From Paracoccus onchidii (lineage in GTDB: Bacteria > Pseudomonadota > Alphaproteobacteria > Rhodobacterales > Rhodobacteraceae): a stretch of 64,000 nucleotides of DNA. The notes under the pieces were generated by a model. It did not search any database. It had not been told where the DNA came from and saw only the letters and a list, made by a program, of their open reading frames with translations. Positions within the stretch are counted from its first letter, which is position 1. The number at the start of each line of letters is the position of its first letter. The stretch covers positions 32,638-96,637 of the forward strand of contig NZ_JAQBIE010000017.1 of assembly GCF_028294535.1 (NCBI RefSeq), read 5' to 3'. Position numbers and translations under genes: made by a program. Positions 45,259 to 58,044 of this stretch are shown here, one piece after another.

Positions 45259-45289
45259 ATGGCGCGTCCCGCAGGTCGGGACGCGCCAT
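45259..45289 (-). terminator. terminator of the bolA-grxD unit
   Basis: ATGGCGCGTCCCG (45259-45271), loop of 5, CGGGACGCGCCAT (45277-45289): perfect 13-bp stem. On the minus strand ATTTCTGTTT follows. It lies 22 bases after the grxD stop. Confidence 0.8.
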
Positions 45290-45311
45290 CCTATTCCAGC
45301 GGCGAAACAGA

Positions 45312-45674
45312 TCAGGCGTTGGCTTCGCGGATCTTGTTTGCGGCTTCCTTGTCATAACTGACGCCGTTCTGTTCAAACAGCTGGTCCAACTCACCCGACA
45401 GGGTCATTTCGGTGATGATGTCGCAGCCACCCACGAACTCGCCTTTGACATAAAGCTGCGGAATGGTTGGCCAATCCGAGTAATCCTTGATGCCCTGACG
45501 CAAGTCATTGTCGGACAGGACGTTGATGTCACTGTAATTGACACCCATGTAATTCAGAACACCGGCAACCCGGCTGGAAAATCCGCATTGCGGCATTTCC
45601 TTGGTGCCCTTCATGAACAACACCACGTCGCTGGCATCGACCATTTCCTGAATCTGGGCTTTCACATCGCTCAT
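45312..45674 (-). CDS. grxD: monothiol glutaredoxin Grx4 (CGFS type)
   Basis: 120 residues: VVLFMKGTKEMPQCGFSSRV with the single active Cys30, WPTIPQLYVKGEFVGGCDI and a short helical tail. CGFS glutaredoxins bind a bridging [2Fe-2S] cluster with glutathione and pair with BolA proteins, whose gene lies just upstream on the same strand. Role in iron-sulfur trafficking and iron sensing. Confidence 0.94.
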   Translation of the reverse strand: MSDVKAQIQEMVDASDVVLFMKGTKEMPQCGFSSRVAGVLNYMGVNYSDINVLSDNDLRQGIKDYSDWPTIPQLYVKGEFVGGCDIITEMTLSGELDQLFEQNGVSYDKEAANKIREANA

Positions 45675-45750
45675 AACCTGAGTCCTTTTCGGATTCTGGT
45701 CCGCCCCAAGTCGGACCTTATGTCTGTGCGCAGCCTGCGCGGGACGCCGG

Positions 45751-45993
45751 TTATTCCGGGGCCTTTGTCGTCAGTGCCAGCGCATGCAGATCGCCGCTTG
45801 GGCCATCCATTTTTCCTTGCAGCGCCGCATATACTGCACGCTGTTGCTGCACACGGTTCTTGCCACGAAAGCTCTCGTCGATCACCTCGGCGGCATAGTG
45901 ATTTCCGTCGCCAGCCAGATCGGTGATCGTAATCTCCGCATCCGGGAATGCCGCACGGATAAGGGCTTCGATTTCATGAGCTTCGATGGCCAT
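45751..45993 (-). CDS. BolA family protein
   Basis: 80 residues: EIEALIRAAFPDAEITITDL, DGNHYAAEVIDESFRGKNRV, QQQRAVYAALQ. The conserved HY of the cluster-binding loop and the C-terminal His (GDLHALAL) suit a [2Fe-2S]-binding BolA2-like member. Adjacent grxD supplies the partner. Divergent from ligA. Confidence 0.9.
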   Translation of the reverse strand: MAIEAHEIEALIRAAFPDAEITITDLAGDGNHYAAEVIDESFRGKNRVQQQRAVYAALQGKMDGPSGDLHALALTTKAPE

Positions 45994-46109
45994 TACGCAG
46001 TCCTTTTTCCTTCCTGTTCAGATGTAGGTGAAGCAGGTTGCAGCCGCAAGGGCTTGGATTTGCCAAGATGCCCCGGCAACATCGTTCCAGGATCGATCAA
46101 CTGATCTGA

Positions 46110-50545
<4,436 letters not shown>

Positions 50546-50556
50546 ACAATCAGGAT

Positions 50557-50579
50557 GTTCTTAAAATGTTCTTTACAAT
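50557..50579 (+). promoter_or_regulatory. LexA box and -10 element of the small SOS peptide gene
   Basis: GTTC-N7-GTTC at 50557-50571 is a perfect LexA box. TACAAT at 50574-50579 is a good -10; the -35 (CAGGAT) is poor, so LexA would sit between -35 and -10. A degenerate inverted-orientation match GAAC-N7-CAAC lies at 50595-50609. A start near 50586 gives a 40-base leader. Confidence 0.75.
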
Positions 50580-50625
50580 GCGATGCAAATATGAGAACAA
50601 ATAGGCAACAGAGAGGAGTTGCCCT

Positions 50626-50721
50626 ATGACCCGTGAATTCATCTGTGACGTTCTTGGAATTACCGCGCTCTCGGTCACCACCGTTGTGGTGCTGTGGCTG
50701 CCCGCCATCCTGCAAGCCTGA
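50626..50721 (+). CDS. 31-residue SOS-controlled single-pass membrane peptide
   Basis: ATG at 50626, TGA at 50719, with GAGAGGAGTTGCCCT upstream (AGGAG 8 bases before the ATG). The N-terminus MTREFICD is charged and contains one Cys; from about residue 9 (LGITALSVTTVVVLWLPAIL) to 29 it is one hydrophobic helix; the end is QA. It has its own LexA box and a perfect terminator at 50789-50818, so it is a free-standing unit. Caulobacter SidA (29 residues, SOS-induced, FtsW-binding division inhibitor) has the same design. Homology is not shown; I infer an SOS-induced inner-membrane peptide. Confidence 0.7.
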   Translation: MTREFICDVLGITALSVTTVVVLWLPAILQA

Positions 50722-50788
50722 TCTTCTGCCCCGCGTTGCGACTGGTGCCTTCGCCTGGGTGCCATGAATGTCCCTGCACGCGCAACTT

Positions 50789-50818
50789 GGCCGGCCCTGT
50801 GCAGGGCCGGCCTTTTTT
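50789..50818 (+). terminator. terminator of the SOS peptide gene
   Basis: GGCCGGCCCT (50789-50798), loop GTGC, AGGGCCGGCC (50803-50812), TTTTTT (50813-50818): textbook intrinsic terminator, 67 bases after the peptide stop. Confidence 0.92.
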
Positions 50819-51261
50819 CAGGCCGCTGCCAGCGCGCTGTCCATGGCCTCGATAGTGGCGTCCCAGGCCAGCAGGATCGATGCATGCCGGTTGGGATAGT
50901 CCTTTGCAGGCAGCAACGCCTCGAGATCGGCGAACGGTGCTGCGGGCGCGGGACCTTCCTGTTTCAGCATCGCACGCAGCTGATCGCGCGCGACGATCAT
51001 GTCATGGCGCGTGCGCCCGATGATCGCGCCCCCCAAGACTGCCGCCGATGCCTGCCCAAGCGCGCAGGCCCTGACCTGCTGGGCGAATTCCGAGATCGCG
51101 CCATCGCTCAGAACCAGATCGACGGTGACCGAAGAGCCGCAATGAGGGGAACGTTTTGACGCCGACGCCTCGGGCGTGGCCAGTCTTCCCTGATGCGGAA
51201 TTGCCGTGGTCAGGGCAAGAATCCTGCGGGAATACAGCTGCATGAGATCACTATCTGCCAT
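50818..51261 (-). CDS. NifU/IscU-like iron-sulfur assembly scaffold protein
   Basis: 147 residues: LMQLYSRRILALTTAIPHQG, SPHCGSSVTVDLVL (first Cys), QVRACALGQASAAVLG (second Cys) and a C-terminal PNRHASILLAWDATIEAM where the third scaffold Cys of IscU is replaced. ATG 51261 starts the normal N-terminus. It lies divergent from hisI, a common Rhodobacteraceae arrangement. Whether it can hold a [2Fe-2S] cluster is uncertain because only two Cys remain in canonical positions. Confidence 0.75.
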   Translation of the reverse strand: MADSDLMQLYSRRILALTTAIPHQGRLATPEASASKRSPHCGSSVTVDLVLSDGAISEFAQQVRACALGQASAAVLGGAIIGRTRHDMIVARDQLRAMLKQEGPAPAAPFADLEALLPAKDYPNRHASILLAWDATIEAMDSALAAA

Positions 51262-51323
51262 CGGTCCTTTCCCGCGTGCTTCATTCATCCTAGATAGGTT
51301 TGAATATGCAAAAAGGGAACCCG

Positions 51324-51680
51324 ATGTTCGATCCTACCAGCCTGAAGTACGATGCCAACGGCCTTATTCCCGCCATTGCACAAGATGCAACAACGGGTGA
51401 AGTCCTGATGATGGCATGGATGAATGCGGAGTCGGTGGCCCGCAGCCTGGAAACAGGAAAGGTCACTTATTGGTCGCGTTCCCGGCAATCCTTCTGGGTC
51501 AAAGGCGAAACTTCGGGGCATTTGCAGAAGCTGGTCGAAATGCGCGTGGATTGCGATCAGGACTGTCTGCTTGTGCTGGTCGAACAAACCGGCGCGGCAT
51601 GCCACACCAATCGCCGCAGCTGTTTTTACACGGCCATCCGTGACAACGAACCCGTGACGATCATGGACCCGATCAGCTGA
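51324..51680 (+). CDS. hisI: HisI, phosphoribosyl-AMP cyclohydrolase
   Basis: 118 residues: [73 protein letters not shown] and [13 protein letters not shown] with the zinc and Mg ligands. It opens the purine ring in the third step of histidine synthesis. ATG 51324 has AAAAGGG upstream. HisE is not fused. The 3' end overlaps gluQRS by 8 bases. Confidence 0.94.
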   Translation: MFDPTSLKYDANGLIPAIAQDATTGEVLMMAWMNAESVARSLETGKVTYWSRSRQSFWVKGETSGHLQKLVEMRVDCDQDCLLVLVEQTGAACHTNRRSCFYTAIRDNEPVTIMDPIS

Positions 51681-52527
51681 ACCCAAGACGGGTTCTGATC
51701 TCTTCCGGTGTCACGCCATTCTCGCGCAGCGCCATCAGCGATCGCGCGTTGTCTCGTTTTGCCAGGCGTGTTCCACTGTTGTCGCGGATCAGGCGGTGAT
51801 GGTGGTAAATCGGCGTCGGCAGGCTCAGCAGCCGCTGTAGCAATACGTGAATCCAGGTCGACTCGAAAAGATCGCTTCCTCGTGTGACGACACTGATGCC
51901 CTGCGCGGCATCGTCGATCACGACGGATAAATGGTAAGAGGTTCCCATACCGCGACGCGACAGGATGATATCACCGATCCGCTTCAGGAACTGCGCTTTG
52001 TCGATCCTGAAAGGGGTGCCGCCGCCCAGACATTCATCTTGGAATTCAAGCGACTGGTCAGAAATTGCGTCAAAGGCCCTGGCGACATCCAGCCTGATGA
52101 CATCATCTGGACCGGTTTCGTTCACCCTGCGGTGGCGACAGGTTCCTGGATAGATCAGTCCATCAGGTCCGGCAGGCAGCGCCCCTTCTTGCGGGGCCGA
52201 CAATGCCGCACGAATATCGCCGCGTTTGCAGCGGCAAGGATAGGAATAGGGCGCAAGCCTTTGCAGGGCGTTCTGATAGGCGGGTATCCGGTCCGATTGG
52301 CGAAGCACGGGCGCGGTCCACTGCAAACCCAGCCAGTCAAGATCGCGATAGATGGCGTCCTCGAATTCGGGTTTGCAGCGTTCCGCATCGATATTTTCGA
52401 TCCGAAGCAGGAACTTGCCCGGATCGGCCTGTCGCTCGGCAGTTAAGGCTGCGAAGGCATGTCCCAGATGCAGCCGCCCCGTTGGTGAAGGGGCGAACCT
52501 GGTCCGCCTTACTGTGCTGACAGCCAT
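51673..52527 (-). CDS. gluQ: GluQRS, glutamyl-queuosine tRNA(Asp) synthetase
   Basis: 284 residues, a class I catalytic core without anticodon-binding domain: [20 protein letters not shown] (HLGH), zinc site YPCRCKRGD...[29 protein letters not shown] and a KMSKS-like RLAKRD. It attaches glutamate to queuosine 34 of tRNA-Asp. The start overlaps the end of trmFO by 19 bases, so the two tRNA-modification genes form one unit. Confidence 0.92.
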   Translation of the reverse strand: MAVSTVRRTRFAPSPTGRLHLGHAFAALTAERQADPGKFLLRIENIDAERCKPEFEDAIYRDLDWLGLQWTAPVLRQSDRIPAYQNALQRLAPYSYPCRCKRGDIRAALSAPQEGALPAGPDGLIYPGTCRHRRVNETGPDDVIRLDVARAFDAISDQSLEFQDECLGGGTPFRIDKAQFLKRIGDIILSRRGMGTSYHLSVVIDDAAQGISVVTRGSDLFESTWIHVLLQRLLSLPTPIYHHHRLIRDNSGTRLAKRDNARSLMALRENGVTPEEIRTRLGFS

Positions 52528-53846
52528 GCGGTGAAATCATCTTTCGCGCGTTGCGTATAGGCCGGATACCGGTCTTTCCGGCCCCGCCTGCCGCCCTTGA
52601 CATCTGCCAGCGGCGGGAAGAGGCCGAAATTCACATTCATGGGCTGGAAGGTCTTGGCCTCGGCGCCGCCGGTAATGTGATTGACCAGCGCCCCCATCGC
52701 CGTGGTCAGCGCGGGTGGAGGAAGGTCATGCCCCATGGCCTGCGCCGCGGCCATTCGCCCCGCAAGCAGTCCCATTGCCGCACTTTCGACATAGCCTTCG
52801 ACACCTGTGACCTGCCCGGCAAAGCGCAGATTTGGACGCAGTCGCAAACGCATGCGGTCGTCCAGAAGCGTGGGAGAGTTCAGAAAGGAATTGCGATGAA
52901 TGCCACCCAGACGCGCGAAGCTGGCATCTTGCAACCCCGGGATCATACGGAAGACCCGCGTTTGGGCACCGTATTTCATCTTGGTTTGAAATCCGACAAT
53001 ATTATATAGTGTTCCCAAGGCATTGTCGCGCCGCAACTGGACAACGGCATAGGCCTTTTCTTCAGGCACATGCCGGTTCGTCAGGCCGACAGGCTTCATG
53101 GGGCCGTGGCGCAGGGTTTCACGCCCCCGTTCGGCCATAACTTCGATCGGCAGGCAGCCGTCAAAGTAACCGGCCGTTTCTCCTTCGTGAAATTCGGTTT
53201 TCTCTGCAGCCAGCAATGCGTCGATGAACGCTTCGTACTGCTCCTTGGTCATGGGGCAGTTGATATAGGCGCGCCGCTCTGCTTCGGTGTCGCCCTTGTC
53301 ATATCGGCTTTGTTCCCAGGCGATGCTCATGTCGATGCTGTCGGCATGCACGATCGGGGCGATGGCATCGAAAAATGCCAACGACTCGGTTCCCGTGGCC
53401 ACACGAATGGATTGAGCAAGCCGGTCCGAGGTCAGCGGGCCGGTGGCGATAATCCAGTTCCCGGATTCGGGCAGATCGGAAATTTCGCCCGCTTTGATCG
53501 TGACCAAAGGGTGGTCATTCAGCGAAGCGGTCACCGCCTGTGCGAATGCGTCGCGATCAACAGCCAGAGCCCCGCCCGCTGGCAGGCGGTGGCGATCGGC
53601 CATGGCCATGATCAAACCGTTCGCCTTGCGCATCTCCCAGTGCAATTGCCCCACGGCATTCATCTGGTCATCGTCCGAGCGAAAACTGTTCGAACAAACC
53701 ATCTCGGCGCAATCACCGGTCTTATGGGCAAAGGTGCCGGTCGTGGGCCGCATCTCGTGTAGGATGACGGGCACCCCCGCCTGTGCGGCCTGCCACGCAG
53801 CTTCTGATCCGGCAAGGCCGGCGCCTATGATATGAACAGGTTCCAT
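52509..53846 (-). CDS. trmFO: TrmFO, folate-dependent tRNA (U54) methyltransferase
   Basis: 445 residues: FAD-binding [48 protein letters not shown] with conserved Cys, [12 protein letters not shown] and a late [20 protein letters not shown] (GG/GY motif). It uses methylene-tetrahydrofolate and FADH2 to make ribothymidine 54. Found instead of TrmA in many alphaproteobacteria. Confidence 0.95.
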   Translation of the reverse strand: MEPVHIIGAGLAGSEAAWQAAQAGVPVILHEMRPTTGTFAHKTGDCAEMVCSNSFRSDDDQMNAVGQLHWEMRKANGLIMAMADRHRLPAGGALAVDRDAFAQAVTASLNDHPLVTIKAGEISDLPESGNWIIATGPLTSDRLAQSIRVATGTESLAFFDAIAPIVHADSIDMSIAWEQSRYDKGDTEAERRAYINCPMTKEQYEAFIDALLAAEKTEFHEGETAGYFDGCLPIEVMAERGRETLRHGPMKPVGLTNRHVPEEKAYAVVQLRRDNALGTLYNIVGFQTKMKYGAQTRVFRMIPGLQDASFARLGGIHRNSFLNSPTLLDDRMRLRLRPNLRFAGQVTGVEGYVESAAMGLLAGRMAAAQAMGHDLPPPALTTAMGALVNHITGGAEAKTFQPMNVNFGLFPPLADVKGGRRGRKDRYPAYTQRAKDDFTAWLSAQ

Positions 53847-53897
53847 CTGACCCTCTTGTGGCGGGAAATACGGGTAGGGGGTCGGCTAGCAAAGCCG

Positions 53898-53940
53898 TGA
53901 AGAAAAGAAAAGGGCGGCACCAGTCTTTGGCACCGCCCTT
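53898..53940 (-). terminator. terminator of rplY
   Basis: AGGGCGG (53911-53917) pairs with CCGCCCT (53933-53939) with further imperfect pairing inside; the minus strand continues TTTTCTTTTCTTC. It lies 23 bases after the rplY stop. Confidence 0.75.
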
Positions 53941-53962
53941 AGCGTCAGGTTCCGAAAAGAGA

Positions 53963-54595
53963 TTATTCTTCGGCTTCTGCAGCAGCTTCTTCGCCTTCGG
54001 GTGCTTCGTCATCGCTGGAACGCAGTGCCGAGGGGGCGGCAATATTTGCAACAACAAAGTTGCGGTCGATGGTCGGCTTGGCACCCGATGGCAGTTTCAC
54101 GTCATCGATATGAATGCTGTCGCCAACTTGGTGACCGGCCAGATCGACGGTGATGTGATCGGGGATGTCCCCGGCGGTCACGATCAGTTCGACCTCGTTA
54201 CGCACGGTCACAAGGGTACCGCCTTTTTTCAGGCCGGGGCATTCTTCGTGATTGATGAACTCGACCGGAATGAACAGGTTCACCTTGGAAGTGCGGCGCA
54301 GGCGCATGAAGTCGATATGGATCGGCAGATCCTTGACGACATCTTTCTGAACGCTGCGGCAGATGACGCGCACGTCGTCCTGACCTTCGACCTTCAGGTT
54401 GAACAGGGTCGACATGAAGCGGCCTGCGCGCAATTGCGTCAGCAGCTTGTTAAAGTCGAACTGAACGGCGACCGGGTCCTTGTGGTCACCATAAACAATG
54501 CCGGGCACCTTGCCGTTACGGCGAGCTTGGCGGGCGGCCCCCTTGCCTGTCCCCGCGCGTGCCTCAGCCACCAGATCCGGGATCTCTTTGGCCAT
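53963..54595 (-). CDS. rplY: ribosomal protein bL25 (general stress protein Ctc type)
   Basis: 210 residues: [54 protein letters not shown] and [23 protein letters not shown] TL5 domain, then an acidic Ala/Glu tail ([11 protein letters not shown]). The N-terminal domain binds 5S rRNA; the C-terminal TL5 domain makes it the long form. pth, which often follows, is not next to it here. Confidence 0.93.
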   Translation of the reverse strand: MAKEIPDLVAEARAGTGKGAARQARRNGKVPGIVYGDHKDPVAVQFDFNKLLTQLRAGRFMSTLFNLKVEGQDDVRVICRSVQKDVVKDLPIHIDFMRLRRTSKVNLFIPVEFINHEECPGLKKGGTLVTVRNEVELIVTAGDIPDHITVDLAGHQVGDSIHIDDVKLPSGAKPTIDRNFVVANIAAPSALRSSDDEAPEGEEAAAEAEE

Positions 54596-54823
54596 TTTGC
54601 TAATCCTTAATTAAGTTTTATCCGCCACCATCCTCCAAGGGTGCATGGTGGTCGAACGCGGGCTATTAGCGCAGATCGCCGCGAAAGGCTAGGGGGTAAA
54701 TCATGGGATTTCGACCCGGAAAGTTTGACATGAGGCATAAGCGGATTTATGCCTATAAGGGCGATTTCTGCCGCGTGCGGGAGCCTGGGATTTGAAACAG
54801 TATATTTGGTAACGAGTACTCGG

Positions 54824-55774
54824 ATGCAGCAGCGCGTCTATTCCATTGACTATATGCGCCTTCTTCTGGCGTCATTCGTCGTCATTGGCCACAGCGGAAT
54901 GGGACGCGAGACATTCGGCGCGTTCGGACTGATCGCAATCAGCCCCGTTTTGCGGGCAGCCGTTCCCTTGTTCGCCATCACGGCAGGATTTTTTCTGTTC
55001 AGGACCCGGCTGCGCGGCAAATACTGGATCTGGGTCAAGAGAATCGCGACCCTTTATGTGCTGTGGTATGCGATCTATTTTGTGTTCATGGGGCTGTGGA
55101 ACCAAAGCTTCGGTCAGAACTGCCGAGAGCTGATCCTCGGCTTTCGCCACCTTTGGTTTCTGGAAGGGCTGGTGGTAGCTGCGATCATGATGCACTTCGC
55201 CATCATTCGTGGCCCGCGCTTCATGATGCAATCTGCGATTCTTGTCGCGGCAGCAGCAATTGTCGTTGAATACGCCTCGGTGACCCATCTGCTTTCCATG
55301 CCGCTTGAATTTTACCGCAATGGCGTGTTTTTCCTCTATCCGTTCATGGTCATGGGGTATTTGTTTGCGCTTGAGCGGTGGTCACCCGAGGCGCTGCCTT
55401 GGCCGATGCCACGCCGAAAGTTCTGGATCTGGGTCGCGATTGGCGGGTTCATCCTTGCGGTTGCAGAGAACGCGGTTTTCCTGACGGTCATCAATCAGTG
55501 GGCGCTGCTGGAATACCAGATCGGCATGTTCTTCATGGCACCCGCGATCTTCGCGATCGTCGGAACAATCGATGCACCTGAGACGGATTTGCCGTTGGGC
55601 ACCATGGCCTCGGCAATTTATGTGATGCATTACCTGTTTCTTCACTTTGCCAACATGGTGAACCCAGGTCATCCGCTGCCCGGGGCGCTGGTGGCCTTTA
55701 TCGTTCCTGCGCTGCTGGTGATGGCCATGATCCGGCTGGGACGCGGCCAGCGTTGGATGGCCCAGTTATTTTAG
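54824..55774 (+). CDS. acyltransferase family 3 membrane protein
   Basis: 316 residues, about ten membrane helices. The start VYSIDYMRLLLASFVVIGHS with the catalytic His of acyltransferase-3 proteins, FAITAGFFLFR and FRHLWFLEGLVVAAI are recognisable. Members O-acetylate exopolysaccharides, peptidoglycan or lipids. ATG 54824 was chosen for the family N-terminus; the ribosome-binding site is weak. The upstream 220 bases are AT-rich. A link to the capsule genes is possible but only inference. Confidence 0.82.
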   Translation: MQQRVYSIDYMRLLLASFVVIGHSGMGRETFGAFGLIAISPVLRAAVPLFAITAGFFLFRTRLRGKYWIWVKRIATLYVLWYAIYFVFMGLWNQSFGQNCRELILGFRHLWFLEGLVVAAIMMHFAIIRGPRFMMQSAILVAAAAIVVEYASVTHLLSMPLEFYRNGVFFLYPFMVMGYLFALERWSPEALPWPMPRRKFWIWVAIGGFILAVAENAVFLTVINQWALLEYQIGMFFMAPAIFAIVGTIDAPETDLPLGTMASAIYVMHYLFLHFANMVNPGHPLPGALVAFIVPALLVMAMIRLGRGQRWMAQLF

Positions 55775-55780
55775 CCTGCC

Positions 55781-56956
55781 TCAGCGAATGACCGGGGCGA
55801 ATTTTTCGAAGAACCCGTTTTCGACCAACAGGTTTTGCAGGCCAAGATCGTTGACATGGCGTTCACCGCACAGGGCCATGGTCGTGTCCAGTTCCTTGCG
55901 GATGATGTCCAAGGCGGTCGTGACGCCGGCTTCGCCCATCGCGCCCAGCCCATGAATGAAGGCCCGGCCAATCCAGGTGGCGTCAGCACCAAGTGCCAGC
56001 GCCTTGAGGACGTCCTGCCCTGATCGGATGCCGCCATCCATATGGATTTCAACCTGATCTCCCACCGCCTTCACAATCTGGGGAAGCATTCTGATCGACG
56101 ACACCGCACCATCCAGCTGGCGTCCGCCATGGTTGGACACCACAATCGCATCTGCACCGAAATCTGCGGCCATTCTGGCGTCATCGGGATCAAGAATACC
56201 CTTGAGGATCAGCTTGCCGCCCCACATGTCGCGAATGCGGGCGATCTTGTCCCAATCGAGTTTTTCATCAAACTGCTCGGCCGTCCAGCTGGACAGGGAC
56301 GAAGTATCGCCTACGCCTTTCGCATGGCCGACGATATTGCCGAATGATCGCCGCTTGGTCTTCAGCATTTCGAATCCCCAAGCCCATTTTGTGGCCAGGT
56401 TCATCATGGTCGGCAGGGTCAGCTTGGGCGGGGCGCTCAGACCGTTCTTCAGATCCTTATGTCGTTGCCCAAGGATTTGAAGATCCAATGTCAGCACCAA
56501 TGCGCTGCAATTCACGGCCTTGGCACGATTGATGATCGCTTCAAGGAACTCTTGATCCTTCATCACATAAAGCTGGAACATGAAAGGGGCCGAGCAATGC
56601 GTCGCCACATCCTCGATCGAACAGATCGACATGGTCGACAGCGTGAAGGGCACTCCAAAATTCTCGGCGGCGCGCGCGGCGAGGATTTCACCATCCGCGT
56701 GCTGCATTCCGGTCAACCCGACGGGCGCAAGTCCCACCGGCATTGCCACGGGCAGGCCGATCATCTCGGATCGGGTCGATCGCCCGGACATGTCGACCGC
56801 AACCTTCTGGCGCAGGCGTATGCGGGAAAAATCGTCGCTATTGTCGCGAAATGTCTGTTCGGTATAGCTGCCAGATTCAGCATAGTCGTAGAACATCCGG
56901 GGGGTTCTGGCACGATGCAGCCGCTTCAGGTCATCGATACATGTGATTGCCACCAT
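55781..56956 (-). CDS. FMN-dependent alpha-hydroxy acid dehydrogenase (LldD-like)
   Basis: 391 residues, glycolate oxidase/lactate dehydrogenase TIM barrel: MFYDYAESGSYTEQTFRDN, PVGLAPVGLTGMQHADGEIL, FTLSTMSICSIEDVA, LKGILDPDDARMA, DAIVVSNHGGRQLDGA (catalytic His and Arg) and DGGIRSGQDVLKALALGADA. It oxidises L-lactate or a related 2-hydroxy acid, probably to the quinone pool. The chain stays near 390 residues as in LldD; the natural substrate is not certain. Confidence 0.9.
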   Translation of the reverse strand: MVAITCIDDLKRLHRARTPRMFYDYAESGSYTEQTFRDNSDDFSRIRLRQKVAVDMSGRSTRSEMIGLPVAMPVGLAPVGLTGMQHADGEILAARAAENFGVPFTLSTMSICSIEDVATHCSAPFMFQLYVMKDQEFLEAIINRAKAVNCSALVLTLDLQILGQRHKDLKNGLSAPPKLTLPTMMNLATKWAWGFEMLKTKRRSFGNIVGHAKGVGDTSSLSSWTAEQFDEKLDWDKIARIRDMWGGKLILKGILDPDDARMAADFGADAIVVSNHGGRQLDGAVSSIRMLPQIVKAVGDQVEIHMDGGIRSGQDVLKALALGADATWIGRAFIHGLGAMGEAGVTTALDIIRKELDTTMALCGERHVNDLGLQNLLVENGFFEKFAPVIR

Positions 56957-56998
56957 TTGGATTTTCTGCCTTTGCTGGTTGTCAGGCGGATGCTGTGA

Positions 56999-57277
56999 TC
57001 AATTGGCAACCGCGTCTTGCATGCGTGCCCTTGTGCCCGGCTCGATCACCGGGGTGCTCAGGGATTCTGCCTTGCGGCGCAAGGAATCCGCCCGCGCCAT
57101 CGCGTCGGCCGTTTCCTGATCCGGCGTTGTCGCAGCGTTGCCGGAGTGGTCTGGCAAGGTCGGCTCGGCAAGGATCTGCTGCGTGGGCAACAGATCGGGA
57201 TAGTCGACGCCACCGGAATGGCAGGCCATCAGCGGCAGCAGGGCAAAGGGTGCGAAAAGGCGGAACCTGATTTTCAT
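56999..57277 (-). CDS. small lipoprotein
   Basis: 92 residues: a signal sequence with lipobox LMAC (lipidated Cys at residue 19), then a short polar, probably disordered region (PDLLPTQQILAEPTLPDHSG) and one helix (AMARADSLRRKAESL). I do not recognise a domain. 42 bases separate it from the lactate dehydrogenase start on the same strand, so it may be first in that unit. Divergent from the TetR gene. Confidence 0.7.
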   Translation of the reverse strand: MKIRFRLFAPFALLPLMACHSGGVDYPDLLPTQQILAEPTLPDHSGNAATTPDQETADAMARADSLRRKAESLSTPVIEPGTRARMQDAVAN

Positions 57278-57382
57278 GCGTGCAAGTTAGCCGTTGCGAG
57301 AGGCGACCACAACTGAACTTGACCGCAAGGTGAATATGCCGCCAGCTCTTTTCCAGCGTGATCACAATGACTAAGAGAGGTT

Positions 57383-57970
57383 ATGGCAAGAACTCAGGGA
57401 TCCCGCGCCGAAATCACCGGCCCACTTATTCGCGCCGAGGCACGCCGCCTGTTTGCGCGCAACGGCTTTGCCGCCGTCTCAATGCGCCAGATCGCGTCAG
57501 CGGTAGGTGTGCAGGCCGGTGCGCTTTATGCCTATACGCCCGACAAGCAGGCCCTGCTGCACGATCTGCTTGAATCACATATGCGGGACTTGCTTGCGGC
57601 CTGGCGCGACGATCCTGAGATGGATCCGCTGGACAGGCTGGAGGCATTCGTCCGGTTCCATATAGATTTCAGCCTGGATCACATCGATGCAGTGTTCCTA
57701 TCCTATATGGAACTGCGCAATCTGACGCCCGAAAATTTCCGAAACATCGCCGGGTTGCGTGGCAGCTATGAGGACGCGCTTGAACGGATTTTGCAGGCGG
57801 GAACCGAATCCGGTGTGATGAATATGACGGATCGCCGGCTGACGACATTGGCGTTGATCGCCATGCTGACCGGCGTTATCAATTGGTACCGCGAAGGCGG
57901 GCGTCTTGATCGCCAAACGATCGGTGACATTTACTGGGGTCTTGCGCGCGGTGCGGTCGGTGCCGATTGA
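57383..57970 (+). CDS. TetR family transcriptional regulator
   Basis: 195 residues: helix-turn-helix at about 15-60 (AEARRLFARNGFAAVSMRQI, ASAVGVQAGALYAYTPDKQA), then a helical ligand domain (FHIDFSLDHIDAVFLSYMEL). AGAGAGGTT precedes the ATG. Divergent from the lipoprotein/lactate dehydrogenase unit across 105 bases, which it may control (inference); the ligand is unknown. Confidence 0.85.
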   Translation: MARTQGSRAEITGPLIRAEARRLFARNGFAAVSMRQIASAVGVQAGALYAYTPDKQALLHDLLESHMRDLLAAWRDDPEMDPLDRLEAFVRFHIDFSLDHIDAVFLSYMELRNLTPENFRNIAGLRGSYEDALERILQAGTESGVMNMTDRRLTTLALIAMLTGVINWYREGGRLDRQTIGDIYWGLARGAVGAD

Positions 57971-58044
57971 CGATCGGGATCCGATCCCGCAAACAACCGC
58001 ACTGACCGCTTTACGGCCTGCTTTCCAATGTCGATATTACTGCC

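Noticed and set aside
45698..45717. GGTCCG/CGGACC stem between bolA and grxD
   Set aside because: Only 6 bp with no U-run; could be chance in GC-rich DNA.
50595..50609. Second LexA-like site GAAC-N7-CAAC
   Set aside because: One mismatch in the conserved tetramers; kept only as a note beside the perfect box.
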